DNA from: Actinosynnema sp. ALI-1.44
GTDB lineage: Bacteria; Actinomycetota; Actinomycetes; Mycobacteriales; Pseudonocardiaceae
Assembly: GCF_001984155.1 (NCBI RefSeq)
Contig: NZ_MTQO01000054.1
Span: 1,054,001-1,118,000 of the forward strand
Length of the DNA: 64,000 bases
Reading direction: 5' to 3'
The position numbers and the translations under genes are program-made. Shown here piece after piece: positions 22,324-32,540 of this stretch. How positions within the stretch are numbered: position 1 is the first letter of the stretch; the number at the start of each line of letters is the position of its first letter. The notes below the pieces were generated by a model. That model was not told where the DNA came from and ran no database searches. It saw only the letters and a program-made list of their open reading frames with translations.

Positions 22324-25182
22324 GTGGCCGACCGTCTCGTGGTTCGCGGTGCCCGCGAGCACAACCTGCGCAGCGTGGATCTCGACCTGCCGAGGGACAG
22401 CCTCATCGTGTTCACCGGGCTGTCCGGGTCCGGGAAGTCCAGCCTCGCGTTCGACACCATCTTCGCCGAGGGTCAGCGCCGGTACGTCGAGTCGCTGTCC
22501 GCGTACGCCCGCCAGTTCCTCGGCCAGATGGACAAACCGGATGTCGACTTCATCGAGGGCCTCTCGCCCGCGGTGTCCATCGACCAGAAGTCCACGAGCC
22601 GCAACCCGCGCTCGACCGTCGGCACCGTCACCGAGGTGTACGACTACCTGCGGCTGCTCTACGCGCGCGCAGGCAAGCCGCACTGCCCGACGTGCGGCGA
22701 GGCGATCAGCAAGCAGACGCCGCAGCAGATCGTCGACCAGGTCCTCGCGCTGGAGGAGGGCACGAAGTTCCAGGTCCTCGCGCCGGTGATCCGCAGCCGC
22801 AAGGGCGAGTACGTCGACCTGTTCCAGACGCTGCAGTCGCAGGGCTACTCCCGCGCCAGGGTCGACGGCGTCGTCCACCCCCTCGGCGACGTGCCCAAGC
22901 TCAAGAAGCAGGAGAAGCACGACATCGCGGTCGTGATCGACCGGCTGACGGTCAAGAAGAGCGCCAAGCAGCGGCTGACCGACTCGGTCGAGACCGCGCT
23001 GCGCCTCGCCGACGGCCTGGTCGTGCTGGAGTTCGTCGACCTCGACGAGAACGACCCGCACCGCGACCGCGGTTTCTCCGAGAACCTGGCCTGCCCGAAC
23101 GGCCACCCGCTGGCGATCGAGGACCTCGAGCCCCGGTCGTTCTCGTTCAACTCGCCGTACGGTGCGTGCCTGTCGTGCTCGGGCCTCGGTGTCCGGATGG
23201 AGGTCGACCCCGAGCTGGTCGTGCCGGACGACGAGCTCTCGCTGGCCGACGGCGCGATCGCGCCGTGGGCGGGTGGGCAGACAGCCGAGTACTTCACCAG
23301 GCTGCTGACGTCGCTGGCCGAGAGCGTCGGCTTCCGGATGGACACGCCGTGGCGGCGGCTCCCGGCGAAGGCGCAGAAGGCGGTCCTGCACGGCACCTCC
23401 GACCAGGTGCACGTGCGCTACAAGAACCGCTATGGCCGTGAGCGGTCGTACTACGCCAGCTACGAGGGCGTGATCCCGTTCCTGGAGCGCCGCCAGGAGC
23501 AGACCGAGTCCGACGCGATGCGTGAGCGCTACGAGGGCTACATGCGGGAGGTTCCGTGCCCCGCGTGCCAGGGGACGCGCCTCAAGCCGGAGATCCTCGC
23601 GGTCACGTTGCACCACAAGACCCAGGGCGACCTGTCGATCGCGGACGTCTGCGCGATGAGCGTGTCCGACTGCTCGGACTTCCTCGAAGGGCTCAAGCTC
23701 GGCCAGCGCGAGTCGATGATCGCGGGCGCGGTGCTCAAGGAGATCCAGGCGCGGCTGCGGTTCCTGCTCGACGTCGGGCTGGACTACCTGTCGCTCGACC
23801 GCGGCTCGGCCACCCTGTCCGGGGGCGAGGCGCAGCGGATCCGGCTCGCCACGCAGATCGGCTCCGGCCTGGTCGGCGTGCTCTACGTGCTGGACGAGCC
23901 GTCGATCGGTCTGCACCAGCGCGACAACCACCGGCTGATCGAGACGCTGACCCGGCTGCGGGACCTGGGCAACACGCTCATCGTCGTCGAGCACGACGAG
24001 GACACGATCCGGACGTCCGACTGGGTGGTGGACATCGGCCCCGGCGCCGGTGAGCACGGCGGCAAGGTCGTGCACTCGGGTCCGGTGGCGAAGCTGTTGA
24101 AGAACAAGGAATCCCTGACCGGGGCGTACCTGTCCCGGCGCAAGGAGATCCCGATCCCGGACATCCGCAGGCCGATCGACCGCAAGCGGCAGTTGACCGT
24201 GGTCGGCGCGCGCGAGCACAACCTGCGTGGCCTGGATGTGTCGTTCCCGTTGGGCTGCTTGGTGTCGGTGACCGGCGTGTCCGGCTCCGGGAAGTCCACA
24301 TTGGTCAACGACATCCTCGCGCAGGTGCTGGCGAACAAGCTCAACGGCGCGCGCCAGGTGCCCGGCAGGCACACCAGGGTCAACGGCCTCGCCCACCTGG
24401 ACAAGCTGGTGCGGGTGGACCAGTCGCCGATCGGCCGCACCCCGCGGTCCAACCCGGCGACGTACACCGGCGTGTTCGACAACATCCGCAAGCTGTTCGC
24501 GCAGACCACCGAGGCCAAGGTCCGCGGCTACCAGCCGGGCCGGTTCTCGTTCAACGTCAAGGGCGGGCGCTGCGAGGCGTGCGCCGGTGACGGCACGATC
24601 AAGATCGAGATGAACTTCCTGCCGGACGTGTACGTGCCCTGCGAGGTCTGCAAGGGCGCCCGCTACAACCGGGAAACCCTTGAGGTGCACTACAAGGGCA
24701 AGACCATCTCGGAAGTCCTCGACATGCCGATCGAGGAGGGCGCGGAGTTCTTCAAGCCGATCACCTCGATCCACCGGCACCTCAAGACCCTCGTGGACGT
24801 CGGCCTCGGCTACGTCCGGCTCGGCCAGCCCGCCCCGACGCTGTCCGGTGGTGAGGCGCAGCGCGTGAAGCTGGCCAGCGAGCTGCAGAAGCGCTCGACC
24901 GGGAAGACGGTGTACATCCTGGACGAGCCGACCACCGGTCTGCACTTCGAGGACATCCGCAAGCTGCTCGGTGTGATCAACGGCCTGGTGGACAAGGGCA
25001 ACACGGTGATCGTGATCGAGCACAACCTCGACGTGATCAAGAGCTCGGACTGGATCGTCGACATGGGGCCGGAAGGCGGGTCCGGCGGTGGCACGGTCGT
25101 GGCCGAGGGCACGCCGGAGGACCTCGCGGACGTCAAGGAGAGCTACACCGGCCAGTTCCTCCGGCAGGTGCTGGAGGTCTAG
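22324..25182 (+). CDS. uvrA: Excinuclease ABC subunit A
   Basis: 952 residues, full family length. Two ABC ATPase modules: Walker [17 protein letters not shown] near residue 33 and [16 protein letters not shown] near residue 655; signature motifs [20 protein letters not shown] and [16 protein letters not shown]; Walker [14 protein letters not shown] and [13 protein letters not shown]. Zinc-binding cysteine pairs are present ([32 protein letters not shown]). It recognises damaged DNA and loads UvrB in nucleotide excision repair. GTG start with AAGGG upstream, preceded by a LexA box, so SOS induction is expected. Confidence 0.98.
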   Translation: MADRLVVRGAREHNLRSVDLDLPRDSLIVFTGLSGSGKSSLAFDTIFAEGQRRYVESLSAYARQFLGQMDKPDVDFIEGLSPAVSIDQKSTSRNPRSTVGTVTEVYDYLRLLYARAGKPHCPTCGEAISKQTPQQIVDQVLALEEGTKFQVLAPVIRSRKGEYVDLFQTLQSQGYSRARVDGVVHPLGDVPKLKKQEKHDIAVVIDRLTVKKSAKQRLTDSVETALRLADGLVVLEFVDLDENDPHRDRGFSENLACPNGHPLAIEDLEPRSFSFNSPYGACLSCSGLGVRMEVDPELVVPDDELSLADGAIAPWAGGQTAEYFTRLLTSLAESVGFRMDTPWRRLPAKAQKAVLHGTSDQVHVRYKNRYGRERSYYASYEGVIPFLERRQEQTESDAMRERYEGYMREVPCPACQGTRLKPEILAVTLHHKTQGDLSIADVCAMSVSDCSDFLEGLKLGQRESMIAGAVLKEIQARLRFLLDVGLDYLSLDRGSATLSGGEAQRIRLATQIGSGLVGVLYVLDEPSIGLHQRDNHRLIETLTRLRDLGNTLIVVEHDEDTIRTSDWVVDIGPGAGEHGGKVVHSGPVAKLLKNKESLTGAYLSRRKEIPIPDIRRPIDRKRQLTVVGAREHNLRGLDVSFPLGCLVSVTGVSGSGKSTLVNDILAQVLANKLNGARQVPGRHTRVNGLAHLDKLVRVDQSPIGRTPRSNPATYTGVFDNIRKLFAQTTEAKVRGYQPGRFSFNVKGGRCEACAGDGTIKIEMNFLPDVYVPCEVCKGARYNRETLEVHYKGKTISEVLDMPIEEGAEFFKPITSIHRHLKTLVDVGLGYVRLGQPAPTLSGGEAQRVKLASELQKRSTGKTVYILDEPTTGLHFEDIRKLLGVINGLVDKGNTVIVIEHNLDVIKSSDWIVDMGPEGGSGGGTVVAEGTPEDLADVKESYTGQFLRQVLEV

Positions 25183-25259
25183 GCCGAACGGGTCAAGAGG
25201 AACGGTGATCGGGGTGTCGCGCTAGGGTTCCGCCGCATCAGCTCAGCTGTGGGGGAACT

Positions 25260-26186
25260 GTGTCCGACATCTTCGATCACCCTGACCTGCGCGACCCGTC
25301 ATGGGAGCGCAAGCTCAAACAGGAGACCAGACGCAGCCGCTGGCGCCGCAACCGGCGCCGAGTGGCCATCCTGCTGGCGGTAGCGGTGGTGGGTGCGGGC
25401 GGCGCGTACCTCTACGCGTCTCAGCCCGAACAGCAGAACACGCCGCCGTCGGCGCAACCGCAGGCCACGGTGGCGACGACGCCGACCACCATGCAGACAC
25501 GCGCCAAGGTCGACCTGACCCAGCCGTTCGCCGGGACACCGGCCGCGGGCTGGAGCGACGGTGAAGCAGGCGTGGTCGTCCCGGCCGCGACGCCGCTCAA
25601 CGGGTTCACCGCCAAGCAGGTGACCGATGCGCTGACCAAGGCGCGGCAGGCGTTCATCACCGCCAATCTGGACAGTGGGCGGCTCCACGATCACAACCCC
25701 GAGCCGCTCGCGGCCCTGTTCGCCAAAGACGCCCAAGCTCCGCTGCGGACCGAGACGGCGTACCGCGTCCGGATCGCCGCCGGGTTCAAACTGCTGCCTG
25801 CGCCGCCGAAGGTCAACGGCACGCTGACAGCGCAGCTGGGTGAGAAGGGCGAGCTCGTCATCAAGGCGAACTTCTCGGTGGCGTACGCCTTCGACGTCGA
25901 CGACCTGGGCAAGATCCGGGACGCGATGGACATCGTCGCGGTCTACCGCGTCGAAAGCCATTACGTCTTCCTTGACGGGAAGCAGTTCCCGTCAACAAGT
26001 CGTGGCATGTGGCCGGGCGCGTGGCAGAGCTACTTCTACTCGATCGCTTGCGGGCCGTTCCGTGAAGGGCTGCTCGCACCGGCGTACAGCGAGCGCCGAA
26101 CCGTGCCGGGCGTCGGTGACCCCGAGGATGGCCGTAAGAAGGCGTTCGACCCGAACCTGCCGATGGCCACCGAGGACACCTGCTGA
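25260..26186 (+). CDS. Single-pass membrane protein of unknown function
   Basis: 308 residues. A highly basic N-terminus (RRSRWRRNRRR) precedes one membrane span (VAILLAVAVVGAGGAYLYAS), a threonine- and glutamine-rich linker and an extracytoplasmic domain of about 220 residues (LTKARQAFITANLDSGRLHD, TAYRVRIAAGFKLLPAPPKV, VAYAFDVDDLGKIRDAMDIV). Two cysteines lie near the end. GTG start behind GGGGGAA. I do not recognise the domain. It follows uvrA by 77 bases but functional linkage is not evident. Confidence 0.8.
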   Translation: MSDIFDHPDLRDPSWERKLKQETRRSRWRRNRRRVAILLAVAVVGAGGAYLYASQPEQQNTPPSAQPQATVATTPTTMQTRAKVDLTQPFAGTPAAGWSDGEAGVVVPAATPLNGFTAKQVTDALTKARQAFITANLDSGRLHDHNPEPLAALFAKDAQAPLRTETAYRVRIAAGFKLLPAPPKVNGTLTAQLGEKGELVIKANFSVAYAFDVDDLGKIRDAMDIVAVYRVESHYVFLDGKQFPSTSRGMWPGAWQSYFYSIACGPFREGLLAPAYSERRTVPGVGDPEDGRKKAFDPNLPMATEDTC

Positions 26187-26306
26187 AACTCGGACCAATC
26201 CGGCCCGCGAATTGCTCCGAACGGGGTTGAACCGCCGCTGACATCTCCTCGTGTGTGTGAGTGAACAGGGTCACGCGAAGGGCGGGGCCACACCAGGAGG
26301 TTAGTC

Positions 26307-26888
26307 ATGAAGGGCGCTCGTGTCGGCGTGCTGACTGCCATCGCCGGTCTGGGGCTGCTGGGCCTGACCGCTTGCAGTGGCGACGATCCCGCTCCGAGAG
26401 TACAGATTCCGCAGCCGCCGCGACAGCAGGACTTGCCGATCGCGGACGGTCCGAGGCCGAACCTGGTCGCGGTCGAGGTGTCCACTCTCGGCCGGGTGGT
26501 GACCAACCAGGACGGGATGACCCTGTACCGGTTCGACAAGGACACCGCTCAGCCATCGGTTTCCAACTGCTACGACACGTGTGCCAAACAGTGGCCGCCG
26601 TTGTTGGCCGAGGGCAAGGAAATCACGTTCACGGGCGTGCCGCGGGAGATGGTCGGCACGGTCAAGCGCAAGGACGGCACCCGGCAGGTCACGATCAACA
26701 AGTGGCCGGTCTATATGTACGCCAAGGATTCCGCTCCCGGCGACGCGGCGGGGCAGGGCGTGGGCGGTACTTGGTTCGCGATCACCCCCGACGGCAAGAA
26801 GTCGCCGGGGGTCGCGCAGGCCGCGAAGCCGCAGCAACAGCCGAAGACGCAGCAACCTCCCGCCGGTGACACCGGCTCCGGCTACTGA
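26307..26888 (+). CDS. Secreted lipoprotein with PF03640-type repeats
   Basis: 193 residues. Signal peptide with lipobox GLTAC (Cys about 24). The body contains the Lipoprotein_15 repeat elements LGRVVTNQDGMTLYRFDKDT, SNCYDTCAKQWPP and TRQVTINKWPVYMYAKDSAP, followed by a Pro/Gln-rich tail. A perfect AGGAGG lies 6 bases before ATG. The biochemical role of this family is not established; the paired cysteines and aromatic residues suggest a surface binding or redox role. It lies just upstream of an ECF sigma/anti-sigma pair and is probably part of that regulon. A two-repeat paralogue is at 60827. Confidence 0.88.
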   Translation: MKGARVGVLTAIAGLGLLGLTACSGDDPAPRVQIPQPPRQQDLPIADGPRPNLVAVEVSTLGRVVTNQDGMTLYRFDKDTAQPSVSNCYDTCAKQWPPLLAEGKEITFTGVPREMVGTVKRKDGTRQVTINKWPVYMYAKDSAPGDAAGQGVGGTWFAITPDGKKSPGVAQAAKPQQQPKTQQPPAGDTGSGY

Positions 26889-27014
26889 CGCGCGAGCGGA
26901 GGGAATCACGTCGTGAGTGCCTCACTCGCCATCGCAGGAGGCCCGCGATCACCAGTGGTCCGTCCAAGTCCAGTAACCTCCGCACCGACTCGATCCACAG
27001 CGGAGAGGAACCTG

Positions 27015-27569
27015 GTGACGACCCCAGGCTGGTGGCCGCGGCGATCGCGGCGCGTTCGTGGCGAAGACCTTGTCCGGTCCTTGTACAACGAGCACGGTGC
27101 GAGCCTGCTCGCGTACGCGACCCGGCTGACCAACGACCGGGCCGCGGCCGAAGACATCGTCCAGGAGACATTGCTGCGGGCGTGGAAGCACTCCGACGCG
27201 TTGACCGCCGAGAAGGGGTCGGTCAGGGGCTGGCTGCTCACCGTGGCGCGAAACATCGTCACGGATCGGGCGCGGGCCCGCGCGGTCCGGCCGCCCGAGG
27301 TGGCGGAGGTGACTGAGTCACCGTCGGTCGAACGGGACCACGCCGACCAGGTGGTGGACTCGATGGCGATGCTCGGCGCGCTGGACAGCCTGTCGCCTGA
27401 GCACCGCGACGTGCTCGTGGAGATCTACTACAAGGGCCGCACGGTCACCGAAGCCGCGCAGGTGCTGGGGATCGCGGCGGGTACCGTGAAATCACGTTCT
27501 TACTATGCATTGCGTGCCCTGCGGGCCGTGATGTCCGGCGGCAAGACAGGGACGGAGGTGCCCCGGTGA
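27015..27569 (+). CDS. ECF RNA polymerase sigma factor (SigL/SigK-like group)
   Basis: 184 residues. Region 2: LVRSLYNEHGASLLAYATRL, TNDRAAAEDIVQETLLRAWK, RGWLLTVARNIVTDRARA. Region 4: LSPEHRDVLVEIYYKGRTVT, EAAQVLGIAAGTVKSRSYYA. GTG 27015 is chosen because GAGAGGAAC precedes it and the upstream extension is Pro/Ser-rich. Its stop overlaps the anti-sigma start (GTGA), giving translational coupling. The set of lipoprotein, sigma, anti-sigma and SRPBCC protein suggests control of envelope functions. Target promoters are not identifiable here. Confidence 0.9.
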   Translation: MTTPGWWPRRSRRVRGEDLVRSLYNEHGASLLAYATRLTNDRAAAEDIVQETLLRAWKHSDALTAEKGSVRGWLLTVARNIVTDRARARAVRPPEVAEVTESPSVERDHADQVVDSMAMLGALDSLSPEHRDVLVEIYYKGRTVTEAAQVLGIAAGTVKSRSYYALRALRAVMSGGKTGTEVPR

Positions 27570-28258
27570 GCAACCCACACGACCACTCCTCGCTCGGGGC
27601 GTATGCCCTCGGGGTGCTGACCCCGCAGGAGGCCACCGAAGTGGAGGCACACCTCCGTTCGTGCCCTGACGGCAGGCGTGAGGTCTCCGACCTGGTCAAC
27701 ATGCGCGCGGCGCTGGACTCGGTCCCGCCGGAGGCCTTCATCGACGGTCCACCGCCGGGCGGTGATCTGCTGCTGCAGCGCACACTGCGCCGCGTTCGCG
27801 CCGAGGAGGGCGAGCAGCCCGCCGCGCGCCCCTCGCTCGGGCGTCGTCTCGCCGCGGTCGCGGCGGCCGTTGTGATCGTCGGCGGGGCCCTCGCGGGCGG
27901 TATCGCCATTGGCGGCGGCAGCGACACCCCGCCCGCGCAGGAGGCGGTTGGTGTGCCGTTCGCGGCGACCGACCAGGCCACCGGTGCCAAGATGGACGTG
28001 AAGGTCGAAGCCCTGGCGGGCTGGGTGAAGCTGCACGCGAAGGTGGCTGGCATCAAACAGGGGGAGAAGTGCCAGTTGATCGTCACGGGCAAGGACGGCA
28101 CGCAGAAGGTCGCGGGCAGTTGGCTGGTGACCGAGAAGGCCGAGGACGCGGGCACGTCGCTGGACGCCCCCGCGCTGGTCGACCCGAAGGACGTGAAGTC
28201 GGTCGACGTGATCACCTTCGACGGTCGCAAGCTGGTGTCCGTGCCGGTGAGCTTGTGA
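27566..28258 (+). CDS. Membrane anti-sigma factor (RskA/RslA-like) with incomplete zinc motif
   Basis: 230 residues. The N-terminal anti-sigma domain (HSSLGAYALGVLTPQEATEV, then EAHLRSCPDGRREVSDLV) keeps the histidines and first cysteine of HxxxCxxC, but the second cysteine is Gly. One span follows (VAAAVVIVGGALAGGIAIGG, about 93-115), then an extracytoplasmic RskA-like C-terminal domain. It binds and holds the coupled sigma factor at the membrane. With one zinc ligand missing, redox release through zinc loss is less likely, and regulated proteolysis more so, by analogy with RskA. Confidence 0.85.
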   Translation: MSNPHDHSSLGAYALGVLTPQEATEVEAHLRSCPDGRREVSDLVNMRAALDSVPPEAFIDGPPPGGDLLLQRTLRRVRAEEGEQPAARPSLGRRLAAVAAAVVIVGGALAGGIAIGGGSDTPPAQEAVGVPFAATDQATGAKMDVKVEALAGWVKLHAKVAGIKQGEKCQLIVTGKDGTQKVAGSWLVTEKAEDAGTSLDAPALVDPKDVKSVDVITFDGRKLVSVPVSL

Positions 28259-28259
28259 T

Positions 28260-28766
28260 GTGACCGGGATCGGCGGGAAGCCGCGGGGTGGCGCCGGGAT
28301 GGGCCTGCTCCGCGGCTTCGGCGCGCCCGTGAACCGCTACCGGTTCCGTAGCTTGTGGACGGTGCGTGCCGAGGCGGACGACGTGTTCGACGTCGTCACC
28401 GATCCGGGGACGTACCCGTTGTGGTGGCCCGACATCCACGGGGTCGGGCGGATCGACGACGACACCGCCGAAGTGGTCTGCCGGTCGGTGTTGCCGTACG
28501 CGCTGACCTTCCGGATGCACCGGGCCGAGCAGGACGTCAGCCGGGGCCGGATGCTGATCGGGATGACCGGGGACCTCGAGGGCTTCTGCCGGTCGACGGT
28601 CGTGGCGGCGCGGCGGACGGTGACGCTGGAGATCACCCAGGACGTGATCGTGAACAAGACCTTGCTCAGGGCGCTGGCACCGGTCGCGAGACCGGTGTTC
28701 CGCGCCAACCACGCCGCGATGATGTGGCGTGGCCAGCGCGGACTGCGCCGGTTTCTCAGACGTTGA
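28260..28766 (+). CDS. SRPBCC (START-like) family protein
   Basis: 168 residues. The fold signature is visible as RSLWTVRAEADDVFDVVTDP, GTYPLWWPDIHGVGRIDDD, then beta strands ending in a long C-terminal helix (NHAAMMWRGQRGLRRFLRR). Such domains bind hydrophobic ligands or act as cyclases/aromatases. GTG 28260 starts one base after the anti-sigma stop, but ATG 28299 or GTG 28329 would remove a Gly-rich extension and may be correct. It is probably the last gene of the sigma operon. Confidence 0.8.
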   Translation: MTGIGGKPRGGAGMGLLRGFGAPVNRYRFRSLWTVRAEADDVFDVVTDPGTYPLWWPDIHGVGRIDDDTAEVVCRSVLPYALTFRMHRAEQDVSRGRMLIGMTGDLEGFCRSTVVAARRTVTLEITQDVIVNKTLLRALAPVARPVFRANHAAMMWRGQRGLRRFLRR

Positions 28767-28881
28767 CCACCGCCGGAGTCGGTCCGCCGCCGACCGACTC
28801 AACGGAAACTAAGCGGTGACTCATCGCGGCTCCCTACGTTTCGAATCGACGTCCTCGGACGACGATTGAGGGGAGTCCACC

Positions 28882-30279
28882 GTGCCGGTATCGGCAGGAC
28901 GAGATGAGTGGCAGGTCATTGTTGCCGGAGCGGGCAATGCGGGTCTTTGCGCTGGTATAGCTGCTTTGCAGGCAGGCGCGACCGCGGTCGCCGTCGTTGA
29001 CGCGGCTCCCGAGAAACTCCGGGGCGGCAACAGTTCGCTGACCAAAAGCATGCGCTTCTCCTGGCGGGACAGCGCGCACCTGGCCAGGCTGTTGCGGACA
29101 TCGGACACGGGGCTGGTCGAGGAACTGGTGGCCGGGCGGTCGGAGTACGCGAACGAGCAGTACCTCGACGATTGGCTGCGGGTCTCCGGCAGCCAGGTGA
29201 ACACGGCGCTGATCGCGTCCATCATCGGTCGTTCGGCCAGCGCGATCACCTGGATGTACGAGTCGGGGCAGCGCTGGGAGCCGAGGAAGAATCCGCTTCC
29301 CGGTGATGTGCCCGTGGTGCTCGAAGGCGGCGGCCAGGGATTGCAGGACCGGAACTTCGAGCAGTTCGAGCAGTTGGGCGGCCGGGTTTTCCACGACAGC
29401 GCGCTGACCGACATCGAGGTGACCGTCGACGGGATGTACCACATCAAGGGCGTGGGACCGGCGTTTCCCGCGACGTGCGCCGCCTTGGTGCTGGCATCGG
29501 GAGGGTTCGAGGGCAACGAACGGATGCGTGAACGCTACCTCGGTGAATCCTGGCGAGATGTGAAACTGCGGGGAGTGCCCTTCAACAAAGGCGTGCCGTT
29601 GATGGCTGCCATCGCGATCGGTGCGGACAAGGCGGGCAACTGGGCGAAGTGTCACGCCACCCCGCAGGGAATCCTGTTGCCCAACCACATGTTGCCCGGT
29701 CAGATGCAGGAGTCGCACGCGTTGGCTCGGTACGCCTATCCGCGGGGGATCGTGGTCAACCGGAACGGGCTCCGGTTCTTCGACGAAGCCGCCGACTACG
29801 GCAACCTGACGTACGTCACGCTCGGCCAGAAAATCCTGGAACAACCGGGGAAGGTGGCTTTCCAGATTTTCGACAAGGCCGTCCTCGACGCGGACCTGCT
29901 GCCGAAGAGCTACCTCGAGGATCCGGCCTCCGTCGTCGCCGCGTCGATCGAGGACGGGGCACGACGCCTGTTCATCGATGTCGAGAACCTGGTCGAAACA
30001 GTCCGCGCGCACCCGAGAGTCGGTACGCCGCCGTATTTGTTCGTTCCGGTGGTGTGCGGCCTGACATTCACCTACGGCGGCCTGTCGGTGAGCCCGAACG
30101 CCGAGGTGTACGGGGGCGGCAGGCCGATGATCGGGCTCTACGCCGTGGGGGAGATCGTCGGGGGCCTGTACGACCAGGGATATCCCGCTGGCACCGGCCT
30201 GACGGCCGGTGCGGTGCTGGGCAGGGCGGCAGGCGCGTCCGCCGCCACCTACGCGATGAAGATCGGTGAGCTCCTATGA
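28882..30279 (+). CDS. FAD-dependent dehydrogenase (FAD_binding_2 / TcuA-like)
   Basis: 465 residues. The N-terminal FAD site is VIVAGAGNAGLCAGIAAL with DAAPEKLRGGNSSLT; C-terminal FAD-contact elements are GLYAVGEIVGGLYDQGYPAG and TGLTAGAVLGRAAG. Overall it is closest to fumarate reductase/tricarballylate dehydrogenase-type flavoproteins, which oxidise or reduce a C-C bond next to a carboxylate or ketone. GTG start behind GAGGGGAG. It begins a four-gene operon, and its stop overlaps the next start (ATGA). The substrate is unknown; context with a sugar oxidoreductase and UDP-glucose dehydrogenase suggests a sugar- or acid-derived molecule. Confidence 0.85.
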   Translation: MPVSAGRDEWQVIVAGAGNAGLCAGIAALQAGATAVAVVDAAPEKLRGGNSSLTKSMRFSWRDSAHLARLLRTSDTGLVEELVAGRSEYANEQYLDDWLRVSGSQVNTALIASIIGRSASAITWMYESGQRWEPRKNPLPGDVPVVLEGGGQGLQDRNFEQFEQLGGRVFHDSALTDIEVTVDGMYHIKGVGPAFPATCAALVLASGGFEGNERMRERYLGESWRDVKLRGVPFNKGVPLMAAIAIGADKAGNWAKCHATPQGILLPNHMLPGQMQESHALARYAYPRGIVVNRNGLRFFDEAADYGNLTYVTLGQKILEQPGKVAFQIFDKAVLDADLLPKSYLEDPASVVAASIEDGARRLFIDVENLVETVRAHPRVGTPPYLFVPVVCGLTFTYGGLSVSPNAEVYGGGRPMIGLYAVGEIVGGLYDQGYPAGTGLTAGAVLGRAAGASAATYAMKIGELL

Positions 30280-31325
30280 GAGTTGTGATCGTCGGAACGG
30301 GCTCGATCGGATCACGTCATCTCGGTTGTTGCGAGCAGGCCGGGCACCAGGTCCTCACCGTGGACAGCAATGGTCGCGCGGACTGCGACCGGGTAGCACT
30401 GGTGCCCGACCCGTCGAGTGTCGACGCCTGGGTCGTCGCCACGCCGACGGCCGCGCACCTCCTCGTGCTCGAGGAGATCCTGCGGTACCAGCCGGACGCC
30501 CGCGTGCTGCTGGAGAAGCCCGTTTGCTACCCGGCGGAGCTTCCGGATCTGACCCGGATGATCCACCAGCACCCCCGGTGCCGGATCGTCGTCAACGACG
30601 TCTACACGTACAGCAGGGCCGTGCGGCGCTTCGCGGAGTCCGTGCGGAGGTTCAGCGAATTCGATCCGATCACCCGGATAACCGTGGAGTTCACCAAGAA
30701 CCGGGAGCTCGACGTCGCCAACGGCAGGTTCGTCGATACGGGGTACGGGGAGGCCGGTTACGAGTTCTTCCACATGTTGAGCATCGTGCGGTCGATTCTT
30801 CCGGGTGACCGCTATCAAACCTACCTGCGAACCGAGCCGGCGCTGATCACGCCCGAGATGCGCGTGCGGATTTCGGCGCCGAACGTGCCGGAGCTCGAGA
30901 TGTACGCTTCGTCGCGAGGTGTCGTCGGCTTTCCGGAACTGGCCGGTTTCGCCTTTTCGTCGACGGCGGCGAAGCACTATGTGGCACGTGCCAGAATTCC
31001 GTACGGTGTCGACATGCGATACCGCTTCGCGGACGTGGAGCTCGAATCGGGCGTACACGTCACGGTGGTTTTCGAGCCGTCGTACGGCACCGCTGTCGAT
31101 TACAAGAACAAGCATGTCGTGTCCATCGGTGGTGCCGAGTCCCGTCATCAGTACACGATTTCCGGCAACCACTTCGACGAGGCTGTGCTGACACAGCTCG
31201 ATCTGTTGCACCACGCCGACGAGGGCACAGCCGTGATACGGCTCGCCGAGCACCAGTGCATGGCGTGCCTCGGTGTTTCCGTTTCCATCGATGAGAAGTT
31301 CGCACGATTCGAAAGTGAGGCATGA
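30276..31325 (+). CDS. Gfo/Idh/MocA-family NAD(P)-dependent oxidoreductase
   Basis: 349 residues. Rossmann motif VVIVGTGSIGSRHLGCCEQA; the family EKP motif appears as VLLEKPVCYP. The C-terminal half is an alpha/beta domain with long strands (ITRITVEFTKNREL, GVHVTVVFEPSYG, NKHVVSIGGAE). Enzymes of this family oxidise or reduce sugars and cyclitols. ATG 30276 overlaps the previous stop, and its own stop overlaps the next ATG, so translation of the three genes is coupled. The catalytic lysine is the EKP lysine. Confidence 0.85.
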   Translation: MRVVIVGTGSIGSRHLGCCEQAGHQVLTVDSNGRADCDRVALVPDPSSVDAWVVATPTAAHLLVLEEILRYQPDARVLLEKPVCYPAELPDLTRMIHQHPRCRIVVNDVYTYSRAVRRFAESVRRFSEFDPITRITVEFTKNRELDVANGRFVDTGYGEAGYEFFHMLSIVRSILPGDRYQTYLRTEPALITPEMRVRISAPNVPELEMYASSRGVVGFPELAGFAFSSTAAKHYVARARIPYGVDMRYRFADVELESGVHVTVVFEPSYGTAVDYKNKHVVSIGGAESRHQYTISGNHFDEAVLTQLDLLHHADEGTAVIRLAEHQCMACLGVSVSIDEKFARFESEA

Positions 31326-32509
31326 TGCAGACCAATCTGGAATGGGCGACGCTGCTGCGGGTCCCACCGGACATGCTGGCCGAAGTCGCGGACGAGAAGA
31401 CGATCCGCGGGCTGGTCGCCGGTGTGATCAAGTCCGACACGGCCGCGTACGAACTGTTCGCGCAGGCCTGCCGATTCGAGGCGCCGTTCGCCACGAGCTG
31501 GATCCACGGCCCCGGCGAACGATCCCCGTACCTGTCGTTGGAACTGGCCGCGGCTTCGCTGGACGACGACCGGTACCGGTCCTTGCTCGGTGACATCGTG
31601 CTGTCCACGTCGGCCGCGATTCCCTACGACTACCGGGCGTTGGCCGGACAGGCGCTCGCCCGGATCGGGGTCGGCGAGCTCACCGGCCCGCTCACCCACG
31701 TCGTCGAGTCGTTCGAACCGTTGGCGTCCCGCAGCCTCGAGGCGAAGGTCAGCGTCCCCACCGACGGTATCGACCACCTCTTCGACATCCCGGAGACCGT
31801 GGCAGGCCGGATCGCCCTCGTGGTCGCCGCGACCGAGGCCAAGACCATGGAAAGCCGGTACCTGCTCGCCAGGCGGGTCCTCGGGCAAGGTGATCCGGTG
31901 CCCGCCGCGCGGTCGGTGGCGGAGCGGCTGATCGTCGACGACGTGGGAACCACCATGATCTCGCCCGCGGACTACCTGGTGCCGTGGGACCAGGAGCTGG
32001 CCGGTCCCGACGGCGGCAAGCTCACTCTCGCCGAACTGATGCGGATCGTCCTGCTGTGCCCGGAGTTCAAACTCCCCGACGCGACGGTGCGACCGATCCT
32101 GGTCGATTTCTACCGGTCGGTGCTCCGGGTCAGCGGACGCGCGATCATCGGTCTCGCCGCCGGTGTCTTCCACGTGGAGCACGGTGTGCTCGCCACGCCG
32201 TCGTACTACTACCAGGGCCGTGACGCCATTCTCGGCAAGGGGTGTGTCATCGACTGCGTCGGTGGTGCGATCCTGCAACGAGGCACGTTCCTCGGTGGCG
32301 GATTCATGCCCATCCTGATTCACACGCACAAGCACATTCGCGGCAGCGGCGACTCGGGGGCGTCGGAACGGAAGAAGATCCTGCCGTGCGTGTTCGCCGC
32401 CGAGGCGGGCGCGCGATTCCCGATGGACGCGATCGGACTGTTCGAAACGGTGGACTACCTGGGAAAGGACGCGCCATATCAGGGAATCCGAGCTGTTCCG
32501 GTCGACTAG
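31322..32509 (+). CDS. Uncharacterised protein with hexapeptide-acyltransferase-like C-terminus
   Basis: 395 residues. The first 270 are mainly helical with no recognised motif (VESFEPLASRSLEAKVSV, ESRYLLARRVLGQGDPVPAA). The C-terminal part reads GRDAILGKGCVIDCVGGAIL, QRGTFLGGGFMPILIHTHKH, resembling the turns of a left-handed beta helix and the catalytic His loop of hexapeptide acyltransferases. An acetyl- or acyltransferase acting on the operon's sugar product is a reasonable guess, but the fold is short and unproven. ATG 31322 overlaps the preceding stop; the following gene starts 31 bases later. Confidence 0.7.
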   Translation: MMQTNLEWATLLRVPPDMLAEVADEKTIRGLVAGVIKSDTAAYELFAQACRFEAPFATSWIHGPGERSPYLSLELAAASLDDDRYRSLLGDIVLSTSAAIPYDYRALAGQALARIGVGELTGPLTHVVESFEPLASRSLEAKVSVPTDGIDHLFDIPETVAGRIALVVAATEAKTMESRYLLARRVLGQGDPVPAARSVAERLIVDDVGTTMISPADYLVPWDQELAGPDGGKLTLAELMRIVLLCPEFKLPDATVRPILVDFYRSVLRVSGRAIIGLAAGVFHVEHGVLATPSYYYQGRDAILGKGCVIDCVGGAILQRGTFLGGGFMPILIHTHKHIRGSGDSGASERKKILPCVFAAEAGARFPMDAIGLFETVDYLGKDAPYQGIRAVPVD

Positions 32510-32540
32510 TACGCAAGGTTCTGCGTCAGAGGGGATTACT

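Noticed and set aside
22303-25023. A 906-codon open frame antisense to uvrA
   Set aside because: Its composition (Arg/Val/His/Leu-rich, no motifs) is the usual mirror of a GC-rich gene; uvrA on the other strand is certain.
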